A DNA stretch of 64,000 nucleotides. Source: Thioclava marina (GTDB taxonomy: Bacteria; Pseudomonadota; Alphaproteobacteria; Rhodobacterales; Rhodobacteraceae). The notes under the pieces are model-generated. The model did not search any database. It was not told where the DNA came from and saw nothing but the letters and a program-made list of their open reading frames with translations. The position numbers and the translations under genes are program-made. The DNA lies in contig NZ_MPZS01000001.1 in the NCBI RefSeq assembly GCF_002020135.1, positions 1,364,001-1,428,000 on the forward strand, written 5' to 3'. Shown one piece after another: positions 56,353-64,000 of the stretch (the first letter of the stretch is position 1; each line of letters opens with the position of its first letter).

Positions 56353-57366
56353 ATGACGCGCATCCTGATCACCGGCACCGCTGGGTTCATCGGCTATCAC
56401 CTGGCAAAGCTGCTCCTCGACGAGGGCTTCCGGGTGCATGGCTATGACGGGATGACCGACTATTACGACGTGGCCCTCAAACAGCGCCGCCACGCGATGC
56501 TGCTGCAGAACCCGAATTTCACCGCGACCGAGGGGATGCTCGAAGATCTCGAGACCTTTGACGCGATGGCGGATGACTTCAAACCCGAAATCATCGTCCA
56601 TCTCGCGGCGCAAGCCGGCGTGCGTTACAGCCTCGAACAGCCCCGCGCCTATATCGACGCGAATGTCGTGGGCACGTTCAACGTGATGGAGGCCGCCCGG
56701 CGCCACGCGGTTCAGCACCTGCTGATGGCCTCGACTTCGTCGGTCTACGGCGCCAACGAGGACATGCCCTATGCCGAGACCGACAAGGCCGACACGCAGC
56801 TGACGATCTATGCGGCGACCAAGAAAGCGACCGAGTCGATGGGCCATTCCTATGCCCATCTGTGGAATATCCCCACCACCATGTTCCGCTTCTTCACCGT
56901 TTACGGCCCCTGGGGGCGGCCCGACATGGCGCTGTTCAAGTTCACCGACGCGATCCTCGATGGCCGCCCGATCGACATCTACAATCACGGCGAGATGTAT
57001 CGCGACTTCACCTATGTCGAAGACCTCGTGCGCGGCATCCGCCTGCTGATCGACGCGATCCCCGAGCGTCCCGCTTCACGCGACGACATCGCCGAGGGCG
57101 ACAGCCTCTCGCCCGTGGCCCCCTACCGGATCGTCAATATCGGCAACTCGGACAAGGTGAAGCTCCTCGATTTCGTCGATGCGCTGGAGGCCGAGCTGGG
57201 TCGCCCCGCGATCCGCAATTACATGGAGATGCAGAAAGGCGACGTGCCCGCGACATGGGCGGATGCCTCGCTGCTGCAACGCCTGACCGGCTACCGCCCG
57301 CAAACGGATGTGCGCGACGGGATCGCGAAATTCGTGGCGTGGTTCCGCGACTATTACGGGAAATGA
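56353..57366 (+). CDS. UDP-glucuronate 4-epimerase-like NAD-dependent epimerase
   Basis: A 337-residue extended SDR. The NAD loop [10 protein letters not shown] is at residues 8-17, then [11 protein letters not shown] near 92, the catalytic Ser (STSSVYG) and YAATKKATE (YxxxK) near 153, and [15 protein letters not shown] near 178. This last stretch is diagnostic for the LspL/CapI UDP-glucuronate epimerases that make UDP-galacturonate. An acidic product for the polysaccharide follows. It lies 70 bases after the Wzc-like gene and probably shares its transcript. Confidence 0.87.
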   Translation: MTRILITGTAGFIGYHLAKLLLDEGFRVHGYDGMTDYYDVALKQRRHAMLLQNPNFTATEGMLEDLETFDAMADDFKPEIIVHLAAQAGVRYSLEQPRAYIDANVVGTFNVMEAARRHAVQHLLMASTSSVYGANEDMPYAETDKADTQLTIYAATKKATESMGHSYAHLWNIPTTMFRFFTVYGPWGRPDMALFKFTDAILDGRPIDIYNHGEMYRDFTYVEDLVRGIRLLIDAIPERPASRDDIAEGDSLSPVAPYRIVNIGNSDKVKLLDFVDALEAELGRPAIRNYMEMQKGDVPATWADASLLQRLTGYRPQTDVRDGIAKFVAWFRDYYGK

Positions 57367-57448
57367 CGCCCTGCCCCCTTGCAGCGACGTGGCAAGAGGC
57401 TAGATCGCGGCTTTGACGCGAAACCTCGCCCTTCTTCGGAGACCTCCC

Positions 57449-58627
57449 ATGACGCTCAGCCCCCGCCACGCGCGGGCCGTGATCCTGTCGCTGGCCCTTG
57501 GCACCTTCGGTATCGGTGTGATCGAGTTCGCCACGATGGGGCTGCTACCCTATTACGCCGCCGATTTCGGCGTGAGCGAGGCGCAGGCGGGCCACGCGAT
57601 CTCGGCCTATGCGCTTGGCGTGGTGATCGGTGCGCCGGTGCTCGCGGTGGTCGGGGCGAAGATCCCGCGCAAACAGTTCCTGATCGGCTTGATGGGCTTT
57701 TACGCGGTGGCAAATCTGCTTGCGGGTTTTGCGCCGAACATGGATGCATTCATGATCGCGCGCTTCGCATCGGGCCTCCCGCATGGCGCCTATTTCGGGA
57801 TGGCGATGCTCTTTGCCGCCGACCTGATGCCGAAGGGCAAACGCGCGCAGGGCGTGGCCTGGGTGATCACGGGGCTGACGGTCGCCAATGTCGTGGGCGT
57901 GCCGCTGGCGGGCGCGATCGGGCAGAATTTCGGCTGGCGCTGGGGATTTGCGATCGTCGCAGTGATCTGCGGGCTCTCGGCGGCGATGATCTGGCGCGTC
58001 GCCCCGGTCACGCCGCGTGATCCGAACGCAAGCCCGATGCGCGAGCTGGGCGCGTTGGCCAACCGCTCGGTCTGGCTGACGCTGCTGGTCGGATCGGTCG
58101 GTTTCGGCGGCATCTTCGCGGTCTATTCCTACCTGTCGGCCGCGATGATCGACACCCAAGCCGGACCGGCCTGGACGATCCCGGTCGCGCTCTCGGCCTT
58201 CGGGGTGGGCGGCACGATCGGCAACATGATCGCGGGAAAGCTCTCGGACTGGTCGCGGTTCGGCGCGGGGTTCATCCTGCTGTGCGGGATGTTCGTGATG
58301 GTGCTGCTCTATACGGTCACCATCGGCAACTGGGTCGCAATGTCTCTCGCGATGGTGGCGCTCGGCTCGACGGCCGGGATGGTGATCCCGATGCAGGTGC
58401 GCCTGATGGAGGTCGCGGGCGATGCCCAGACGCTCGCCGCAGCCCTCAACCATGCCGCCTTCAACCTCGCCAATGCGATCGGGCCGTTCCTTGCCGGGAT
58501 CGCGCTTGCGCACGGCTTCGGTTGGGAAGCGACCGGCTATGTCGGCGCGGGGCTCGCGCTAGCGGGGCTCATGTTCCTCGGCATAGCCTGGCTCGACAGC
58601 CGCCGTCCGACGGCCTCCCTCGCCTGA
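57449..58627 (+). CDS. MFS transporter, DHA1-type
   Basis: A 392-residue, twelve-helix major facilitator of the arabinose-efflux/YdhP-like class. IGVIEFATMGLLPYYAADF is near residue 21, the helix 2-3 loop GAKIPRKQ near 70, and GLPHGAYFGMA near 105 is typical of this subgroup. ATG 57449 has GGAG seven bases upstream; an in-frame TTG at 57413 is rejected. The substrate is unknown. No glycan role is evident; it marks the end of the polysaccharide region. Confidence 0.85.
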   Translation: MTLSPRHARAVILSLALGTFGIGVIEFATMGLLPYYAADFGVSEAQAGHAISAYALGVVIGAPVLAVVGAKIPRKQFLIGLMGFYAVANLLAGFAPNMDAFMIARFASGLPHGAYFGMAMLFAADLMPKGKRAQGVAWVITGLTVANVVGVPLAGAIGQNFGWRWGFAIVAVICGLSAAMIWRVAPVTPRDPNASPMRELGALANRSVWLTLLVGSVGFGGIFAVYSYLSAAMIDTQAGPAWTIPVALSAFGVGGTIGNMIAGKLSDWSRFGAGFILLCGMFVMVLLYTVTIGNWVAMSLAMVALGSTAGMVIPMQVRLMEVAGDAQTLAAALNHAAFNLANAIGPFLAGIALAHGFGWEATGYVGAGLALAGLMFLGIAWLDSRRPTASLA

Positions 58628-58656
58628 ACCGGCCCAGCTGATCCGACCGCTCCGAC

Positions 58657-58687
58657 AAAAAGCGCGCGCGCCCCAAAGGACGCGCGC
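58657..58687 (-). terminator. Intrinsic terminator of cydAB
   Basis: On the minus strand GCGCGCGTCC pairs with GGGCGCGCGC (one wobble) and is followed by TTTTT (58661-58657). It lies 94 bases past the cydB stop, between convergent cydB and the MFS gene. Confidence 0.7.
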
Positions 58688-58780
58688 AGACCGGACTGGC
58701 CGGAGGAGCAGAGGGAAAGGCTCTGTACGAGTGAACGGAACGTATCGCCACACCCCGTTCGCCGGACGGTCCGGGTCGTC

Positions 58781-59794
58781 TCAGTAGTGGTGCTCATGCT
58801 CCGAGGTTTTCCCCCGGAAGACGTAATAGGCATAGGCCGTGTAGCCGAGAATGATCGGCAGGAAGATCACCGCACCGACAAGGATGAACCCCTGCGAGAT
58901 CGGGGGCGTCGCGGCTTCCCGGATCGTGATCGACATCGGCACGATATAGGGGAAGATCGACAGGCCCAGCCCCGCGAAACACAGCACGAAGATCGCGATC
59001 CCCGAGAGATAGGCCACCACGCCGCGATCCGTGCGGATCCCCTTCCAGTAGCCATAGCCCGCCGCCAGAAGCAGGAGCGGGACGACACCACTCAGGATGA
59101 TCCCCGGCCAGGCGAACCAGCGCTGGAAATACTCGGGGTGCAGGAAGGGCGTCGCGAGCGAGGCCAGCCCGATGAAACCGAGCGTCGCGACCAGCGCCCC
59201 CTGCCCGATCCGGCGCGCGAGATCATAAAGGTCATGCGAGGTCTTGATCACCAGCCAGGCCGCACCGAGCATCACATAACCCGCCACCAACGCCAGCGCC
59301 GTGCCCAACGAGAAAAAGCTCACCCAGTCGAGCGGGCCGCCGGTGAAGGCGCGCCCGGTGACCTCGGGGCCGCGCAGCAGACCGCCTAGGACTGCGCCCT
59401 GCGCCAGTGTCGCCACCAGCGAGCCGCCGAAGAAGGCCTTGTCCCAGAGCGGTTTCCAGCGCCGGGTCTTGCCGCGGAACTCGAAAGCCACGCCGCGGAA
59501 GGCCAACGCCAGCAGCATGATGATGATCGGCACGTAAAGCGCGTTCAGGATCACCCCATAGGCCAGCGGGAAAACGGCAAGCAGCCCCCCGCCCCCCATC
59601 ACCAGCCAGGTCTCGTTGCCGTCCCAGACCGGCGCGACAGAGTTCATCGCGCGGGTCCGGTTCTCGTCCGAGCCGAGGAAGGGGAAGAGGATTCCGATGC
59701 CAAGGTCGAACCCGTCGAGCACGACATAGGTCATGATGGCAAAGGCGATGATCGCGGCCCAGATATCGGGCAGGTGATGGGCGAAGCCGCTCAT
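58781..59794 (-). CDS. cydB: Cytochrome bd-type quinol oxidase subunit II (CioB/CydB)
   Basis: A 337-residue subunit II with eight to nine helices. DIWAAIIAFAIMTYVVLDGFDLGIG near residue 10 and WDGNETWLVMGGGGLLA near 58 are the family's strongest motifs. The length is that of cyanide-insensitive CioB (about 335) rather than E. coli CydB (379). The ATG overlaps the cydA stop by four bases. With CydA it oxidises ubiquinol and reduces oxygen to water with high oxygen affinity. Confidence 0.93.
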   Translation of the reverse strand: MSGFAHHLPDIWAAIIAFAIMTYVVLDGFDLGIGILFPFLGSDENRTRAMNSVAPVWDGNETWLVMGGGGLLAVFPLAYGVILNALYVPIIIMLLALAFRGVAFEFRGKTRRWKPLWDKAFFGGSLVATLAQGAVLGGLLRGPEVTGRAFTGGPLDWVSFFSLGTALALVAGYVMLGAAWLVIKTSHDLYDLARRIGQGALVATLGFIGLASLATPFLHPEYFQRWFAWPGIILSGVVPLLLLAAGYGYWKGIRTDRGVVAYLSGIAIFVLCFAGLGLSIFPYIVPMSITIREAATPPISQGFILVGAVIFLPIILGYTAYAYYVFRGKTSEHEHHY

Positions 59795-61209
59795 GCGTGG
59801 GCCTCCTCTTTGTCGGTGGTGACGTCCTTGGCGAGCATCGCGCCCGCCACGCCCGCGGCGCGCTGCGGCGTGTTCTCGACCGGTTCGGCGCCTTCGGGGC
59901 CGCGCTTCATCAGCCGCCCGAGGTAGAAGATCCCCGAGCCGAAGAGGAAGGCATAGACCAGCACGAAGCCGATCAGGCCCGCCCAGGCCGCCGTGTGGCT
60001 CAGGTTCGACACGGACTCGGCCGTCGTGAAATGGCCATAGACCGTGTAAGGCTGGCGGCCGAATTCGGTGGTGAACCAGCCCATGATGATCGCGAGGAAC
60101 CCGCCCGGCGCGAAGACCAGCGCCACCTTGTGATAGAGCCCCGGCTCGTGCAGGCGTTTTCTCCACATCAGCCAGCCCCCCCAGAGCCCGATCGCGGCGA
60201 AGGCGAAACCAAGCCCCACCATGATCCGGAACGTGAAGAACACGATCGTCATCGGCGGACGCTCATCCTTCGGGAAATCGCCCAGACCGGGTACCTCGCC
60301 ATCGAGCGAGTGGGTCAGGATCAGCGACGAGGCATAGGGGATTTCGATCTTGTAATCAGTGCTCTCCGTCTTGTCGTTCGGGATACCGAACAGGATCAGC
60401 CCAGCGCCCTTGCTCGTCTCCCAGTGACCTTCCATCGCGGCGATCTTCGCGGGTTGATGCTCGAGCGTGTTGAGCCCGTGCTGATCGCCCGCAAGGATCT
60501 GGATCGGCGCGGTCACGAGGATCATCGCCACCGCCATGCGGAACATCACGCGCACCGCGTCATCCGCCGTGCCCTTGATGTGATGCCAGGCGCCGACACC
60601 GGCCACGACAAGCGCCGTGGTCAGGTAGGCCGCCAGCACCATATGCACGAAGCGATAGGGCAGCGAGGGGTTGAAGATGATCTCCCACCAGTCCTTCGGT
60701 ATGAACTGCCCGACATCGTTCATCGCGAAGCCCGCGGGCGTCTGCATCCAGCTATTGACCGAGAGAATCCAGAAGGCCGAGAGCAACGTGCCGAACGCGA
60801 CCATCGCCACCGCGAACATGTAGATCCACTTGTTCACCCGGTTGCGGCCGAACAGCATGATCCCGAGGAAACCCGCCTCGAGGAAGAAGGCCGTCATCAC
60901 CTCGTAGCCCATCAGCGGCCCGATCACCGGCCCCGCCTTGTCGGAGAAATGCGCGAAGTTCAGACCGAACTCGTAGGACATCACGACGCCCGAGACGACG
61001 CCCATCCCGAAGACCACCGCGAAGATGTGTTTCCAGAACTCGAAAATCCTGAGGAAGACCTCTTTTCCGGTGATCATCCTGAGCGCTTCGAGCACCATCA
61101 GGAAGCTCGCCGTGCCGATCGAGAAAGCTGGGAAAACGATATGTGCCGAGACGACGAAGGCGAATTGCGCCCTTGCCAGATCGAGTGTCGGTATGTCGAA
61201 AATACTCAT
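59791..61209 (-). CDS. cydA: Cytochrome bd-type quinol oxidase subunit I (CioA/CydA)
   Basis: A 472-residue subunit I carrying the haems. H23 in FVVSAHIVFPAF is the haem b595 ligand region, and further His and Met ligands lie in later helices. The quinol-oxidising Q-loop is short and keeps GDQHG...PAKIAAMEGHWE with the Lys and Glu essential for quinol oxidation. The short loop places it in the CIO (cyanide-insensitive) branch. The ribosome site before ATG 61209 is weak. A direct repeat resembling redox-regulator half-sites lies about 80-105 bases upstream. Confidence 0.94.
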   Translation of the reverse strand: MSIFDIPTLDLARAQFAFVVSAHIVFPAFSIGTASFLMVLEALRMITGKEVFLRIFEFWKHIFAVVFGMGVVSGVVMSYEFGLNFAHFSDKAGPVIGPLMGYEVMTAFFLEAGFLGIMLFGRNRVNKWIYMFAVAMVAFGTLLSAFWILSVNSWMQTPAGFAMNDVGQFIPKDWWEIIFNPSLPYRFVHMVLAAYLTTALVVAGVGAWHHIKGTADDAVRVMFRMAVAMILVTAPIQILAGDQHGLNTLEHQPAKIAAMEGHWETSKGAGLILFGIPNDKTESTDYKIEIPYASSLILTHSLDGEVPGLGDFPKDERPPMTIVFFTFRIMVGLGFAFAAIGLWGGWLMWRKRLHEPGLYHKVALVFAPGGFLAIIMGWFTTEFGRQPYTVYGHFTTAESVSNLSHTAAWAGLIGFVLVYAFLFGSGIFYLGRLMKRGPEGAEPVENTPQRAAGVAGAMLAKDVTTDKEEAHA

Positions 61210-61288
61210 GTCCGTCCGCGTTTCTGCTATGGTTGAGGGGCGAGCTAGACTACGCAGTGGTTACGGCAACCGACGGGCCGTGGTTCAC

Positions 61289-61315
61289 CTTGTCGCACTG
61301 TGGCGGCTTGTCGCA
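61289..61315 (-). promoter_or_regulatory. Direct repeat upstream of cydA, possible PrrA/RegA half-sites
   Basis: CTTGTCGCA occurs at 61289-61297 and again at 61307-61315; on the minus (cydA) strand this reads TGCGACAAG twice, 18 bases apart. TGCGACA fits the YGCGRCR half-site reported for the redox response regulator PrrA/RegA of Rhodobacter, which controls terminal oxidases. It is a direct rather than the usual inverted arrangement, so binding is inference. Confidence 0.4.
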
Positions 61316-61317
61316 GA

Positions 61318-61371
61318 CCCAATGAAACAAGCCCGCGCGACAGGTCGCACGGGCTCTCAACGTTCATTGGG
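61318..61371 (-). terminator. Two-tier stem-loop ending the ectoine operon
   Basis: The inner stem AGCCCGCGCGAC (61330-61341) pairs with GTCGCACGGGCT (61344-61355), with one wobble. An outer stem CCCAATGAA (61318-61326) pairs with TTCATTGGG (61363-61371). It lies 11 bases past the aspartokinase stop, and TTGTTTC follows the inner stem on that strand. It separates the ectoine operon from the cydA upstream region. Confidence 0.65.
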
Positions 61372-61381
61372 TTTTGGGCGC

Positions 61382-62812
61382 TCAGGCCGCCTGTTTCAGG
61401 TCAACTCGCGACGGGATGAACTCTCCGTGAAGCGCCTTGATGACGGGCTTCAGATCGTCGCGTTCGAGCACGAATTGCACGTCCACGTTGCGCGGTCCCT
61501 GAGTCGCGCCGAGGCTTTCCATACCCGCATTGGCGATCGCCTGCAGGCCCCGGGTCAGCACCGAAAGACCCTTCAGATCGCGCCCGATGACCGAGGCCAT
61601 CGCGAGCATCCGCGCCGAGATCTCGGCCGAGGGATAGAGCTTGTTGAGGTCTTTCTCGACCTTTTGCAGCACCTCGATCGGGGCATCGACGTAATGGGTG
61701 ATCGTGTTCGCGTTCGAGGCCTTCGAGATGATGCGCACGTCATGGCGCGTCAGCACTTCGAGGATCGCCGCGTCATAGCCCTTCACGCCGACCATGTCCT
61801 GTTCGAACACCTCGAGCGCGATGATCTCGAGCCCGGTCACCATCTCGACGGCGGCCTCTTCGGCGGGCTTGTCGTCGATCAGCGTGCCCGGATCGCCCGG
61901 ATCGAAGGCATTGGTCACACGCAGCGGCACATCGGCCTGGCGCAGTGTCTTGGCGGCTTTCGGGTGGATCGCCTCCATGCCCATGTTCGACATCTGGTCG
62001 GCCACGTCATAGTTCGTATGGCCCAGCTTGCGCACCTTGCCTTCGCCCACCAGTTTCGGGTCGGCAGAGGAGAGGTGGAATTCCTTGTGGATGATCGCCT
62101 CGCGCGCGCCGGTGAGGGCCGCAAGCTTCGAGAAGGTCACTTCGGAATAGCCACGGTCGAACTCGCGCATCAACCCTTCGGCGCATTGCGCATAGCCCGT
62201 CACGATCGGCATCTCGGTTGCGGGATCGACGTCTTTCATCGCCCCCAGGATCCGGCCTTCGAGGTCGTGATCGGTCTCGTCGCGCCAGCCAGACAGATCG
62301 ACCAACCGCGCGTTGACGCCATTACGTTGAAGCAGGAGCGTGGTGACGAAGGCCGAATGCGCCTCGCCCAGACCCGAAAGCAACTCGCGGATCTGCAGCA
62401 TGTGCTCGGAAAGACGGAAATGCCCGTAAGAGCAAAGCCGCTGCAGGTCGATCAGGCAGTTGCGCGCGCCTTCGATGCGCTCGCGCACGAATTCGCTGGC
62501 CTGCGCGATATCGCCCGGATGCTTGAGCACTTTCTCATGGGCCGCGATCATCGCGGCCGAGACGCGGCTGAGCGCCTCGTGCCAGCCGTGGTCGCCGTCA
62601 GCCTTGGCGAATTGCGCATAGACCCCCGCCTCGCCCGACTTCTTGTGTTCGAGCAGCAGATTCGTGATGCCGCCGAAGGCGGAGACGACGAAGATACGGT
62701 TGTAAAGATCGGCGTCCTTGCGTTTGCCGATGAAGAGCGTGTCGAGCAGTTCGTCGACGCGGCTCATCGAGGTGCCGCCGATCTTTTCGACTGTATGGGC
62801 AGGTTGGGTCAA
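61382..62812 (-). CDS. ask: Ectoine-specific aspartokinase (Ask_Ect)
   Basis: A 476-residue aspartate kinase dedicated to the ectoine pathway, feeding aspartyl phosphate toward diaminobutyrate. HTVEKIGGTSMSR at residues 6-18 is the kinase signature, and two ACT-type regulatory domains lie in the C-terminal third (from about 330). Such paralogues in ectoine operons are known to escape lysine/threonine inhibition. The start is TTG 62812: AAGGGGG lies five bases upstream and the protein then begins like other Ask_Ect enzymes. The in-frame ATG at 62863 lies inside ectC. Confidence 0.92.
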   Translation of the reverse strand: MTQPAHTVEKIGGTSMSRVDELLDTLFIGKRKDADLYNRIFVVSAFGGITNLLLEHKKSGEAGVYAQFAKADGDHGWHEALSRVSAAMIAAHEKVLKHPGDIAQASEFVRERIEGARNCLIDLQRLCSYGHFRLSEHMLQIRELLSGLGEAHSAFVTTLLLQRNGVNARLVDLSGWRDETDHDLEGRILGAMKDVDPATEMPIVTGYAQCAEGLMREFDRGYSEVTFSKLAALTGAREAIIHKEFHLSSADPKLVGEGKVRKLGHTNYDVADQMSNMGMEAIHPKAAKTLRQADVPLRVTNAFDPGDPGTLIDDKPAEEAAVEMVTGLEIIALEVFEQDMVGVKGYDAAILEVLTRHDVRIISKASNANTITHYVDAPIEVLQKVEKDLNKLYPSAEISARMLAMASVIGRDLKGLSVLTRGLQAIANAGMESLGATQGPRNVDVQFVLERDDLKPVIKALHGEFIPSRVDLKQAA

Positions 62813-62822
62813 TTTGGCCCCC

Positions 62823-63224
62823 TTACGAATTTTCGAGTTCCTCGGCCGGCGCGTAGGAGCCATCCTCGCGGTGCACTTCCTTGCCGGTCACCGGCGGGTT
62901 GAAGCAGCAGGCCATGACGAGATCTTCGTCGCCCGCAACGAGGCGGTGATGGTCATGCAGGTTCAGCGCATACATCACGCCCGGCTTGATCTCGTGGCGG
63001 GTGCCGTTGTCGAGCTCGGTGATGTGGCCATTGCCCGAGATGCAGTAGACGCTCTCGAAATGGTGCTTGTAGTGGAAGGTATGGTCAGAACCCGCCTTCA
63101 GCGTGGTGATGTGAAAGCTGAAGCCCATGTTGTCATCGGCCAGCAGCATCCGCACGCTGGTCCATTCCTCGTTGGAAACGGCGCGGTCGGTGTTTTTCAG
63201 TTCATTGAAGTCGCGAACGATCAT
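62823..63224 (-). CDS. ectC: Ectoine synthase EctC
   Basis: A 133-residue cupin enzyme closing N-gamma-acetyl-diaminobutyrate to ectoine. The metal ligands known for the family align as E57, Y85 and H93. The N-terminus MIVRDFNELKNTDRAV and the central HYKHHFESVYCISG are family signatures. It lies 10 bases upstream of the aspartokinase start and 54 bases after ectB. Confidence 0.96.
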   Translation of the reverse strand: MIVRDFNELKNTDRAVSNEEWTSVRMLLADDNMGFSFHITTLKAGSDHTFHYKHHFESVYCISGNGHITELDNGTRHEIKPGVMYALNLHDHHRLVAGDEDLVMACCFNPPVTGKEVHREDGSYAPAEELENS

Positions 63225-63278
63225 TGTCGTCTCTCCATGTCTTAAATCGTCAAGGTCGCCGGGGGAGAAAGCGGCGGA

Positions 63279-64000
63279 TTATTCCGCCGCGATCCGCGTG
63301 CGTCCGGCCATCACCTCGGTGGTGGCGTCGCGCAGGATCTGCAGCCCCTTGCGGAATTGGTCCATCGGCGTGGTCAGCGGCGCAAGCACTTTCACGACCT
63401 GATCCTCATTGCCGGAGGTCTCGATCACGAGCCCCTTCTCGAAGCAGCGACCACAGATCGCCGACGCAAGCTCACCGGTGCCGACATCGACACCTTGCAT
63501 CAGGCCACGGCCTTTCAGGAAGGCGCCCGGCACGAGATCGGCCACGGCGGCGAGACCTTCGCGCAGGACATCCGACTTCACGGCCAGCTCGCGCTGGAAC
63601 GCATCATCTGCCCAGAACTTCTTGATCGCGACGGTGGCGGTCACGAAGGCATGGGTGTTGCCGCGGAAGGTGCCGTTATGCTCGGCCGGGCCGAACACAT
63701 CGTAATCGGGACGCACCAGAACCAGCGCCATCGGCAGACCGAAACCCGAGATCGATTTGGCTTGCGTGACGATGTCGGGCATCACGCCCATCCCCTCGAA
63801 AGAGAAGAAGGTGCCCGTGCGGCCGCAGCCCGCCTGAATATCGTCGATGATGAAGAGCGCGCCGTGTTTGCGGGCGACCTTCTCGACACCTTGGATGAAT
63901 TCGGGACTGGCGGCATTCAGACCACCCTCGCCCTGCACCGTCTCGAGCATGATCGCGGCGGGCGCGTCGATGCCGCCGGAAGCGTCCGAAAGCATCTGGT
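63279..64000 (-). CDS. ectB: Diaminobutyrate-2-oxoglutarate transaminase EctB (partial, N-terminus beyond the window)
   Basis: About 240 C-terminal residues of a PLP aminotransferase. LETVQGEGGLNAA and IDDIQAGCGRTG are followed by the PLP-lysine segment TQAKSISGFGLPMA, all diagnostic of EctB. It transfers an amino group from glutamate to aspartate semialdehyde. The frame stays open to the right edge; roughly 190 residues and ectA should lie beyond. Its presence with ectC and ask shows ectoine osmoprotection. Confidence 0.95.
   Translation of the reverse strand, partial: QMLSDASGGIDAPAAIMLETVQGEGGLNAASPEFIQGVEKVARKHGALFIIDDIQAGCGRTGTFFSFEGMGVMPDIVTQAKSISGFGLPMALVLVRPDYDVFGPAEHNGTFRGNTHAFVTATVAIKKFWADDAFQRELAVKSDVLREGLAAVADLVPGAFLKGRGLMQGVDVGTGELASAICGRCFEKGLVIETSGNEDQVVKVLAPLTTPMDQFRKGLQILRDATTEVMAGRTRIAAE

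Noticed and set aside
61289-61315. Iterons of a replication origin
   Set aside because: Only two copies, no replication initiator gene nearby, and the position fits a cydA regulatory region.

Overview
The window is high-GC DNA whose gene content points to a marine alphaproteobacterium of the order Rhodobacterales (Rhodobacter/Paracoccus/Thioclava-like). Markers are the Bzt/Aap amino-acid transporter, an ATP12-type F1 chaperone, a bd-type quinol oxidase of the short Q-loop class, an ectoine operon with its own aspartokinase, and a spike-base protein of the kind carried by the Rhodobacter capsulatus gene transfer agent (GTA). It is chromosomal: about 57 protein genes, tightly packed, with many 1-bp spacings or 4-bp stop/start overlaps. 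I saw no tRNA, rRNA, CRISPR, insertion sequence or prophage integration genes, and no gene-free stretch longer than 300 bases.

Layout. 0.1-8 kb: a pyruvate:quinone oxidoreductase (PoxB) paired with a membrane-anchored glutamate-synthase-like FMN/Fe-S protein, a small membrane protein, and an AcrAB-type RND pump. 8-16 kb: a Tat-exported CpdB-like nucleotidase and a complete oligopeptide ABC transporter, oppABCDF. 16-23.5 kb: YqgE, an orphan DsbD-N-like periplasmic protein, a second RND pump with adaptor, and a family 4-like uracil-DNA glycosylase lacking most Fe-S ligands. 23.5-31 kb: pyrB, a PH-domain membrane protein, a dihydroorotase homologue that has lost its catalytic residues, plsY, an SDR, argB, a ferredoxin-like protein, a SixA-type phosphatase and trpB. 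31-36 kb: the bztABCD glutamate/glutamine/aspartate transporter. 36-40 kb: ATP12, a HAD phosphatase, an RluC-type pseudouridine synthase, CrcB and MgsA/RarA.

40-47 kb: a tandem luxR-luxI quorum-sensing pair, insulated by terminators, then the distal part of the ribosomal spc/alpha operon (rplO-secY-adk-rpsM-rpsK-rpoA-rplQ). The genes normally found upstream of rplO (rpmD, rpsE) are missing. Their place is taken by a divergent two-gene GTA head-spike-like cassette (47.2-48.2 kb) and a polysaccharide assembly cluster (48.4-57.4 kb: Wzy-like polymerase, pyruvyltransferase, Wzx-like flippase, Wza-like lipoprotein, WbaP/ExoY-like initiating transferase, Wzc-like tyrosine kinase, UDP-glucuronate 4-epimerase). 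57.4-64 kb: an MFS transporter, cydAB, and the ectoine operon ectB(partial)-ectC-ask.

The most interesting pattern is functional clustering. In R. capsulatus, GTA particles use head spikes to bind a capsular polysaccharide whose production is controlled by quorum sensing. Here spike-like genes lie directly beside a polysaccharide-assembly cluster, and an AHL synthase/receptor pair lies about 6 kb away. A second unusual signal is a three-part, about 60-bp intergenic element present twice (36-96 and 31114-31180): a near-identical 29-mer, a small hairpin whose sequence differs but whose fold is kept, and a G/C-rich hairpin. Function assignments rest on motif recognition by eye; no database search was run.
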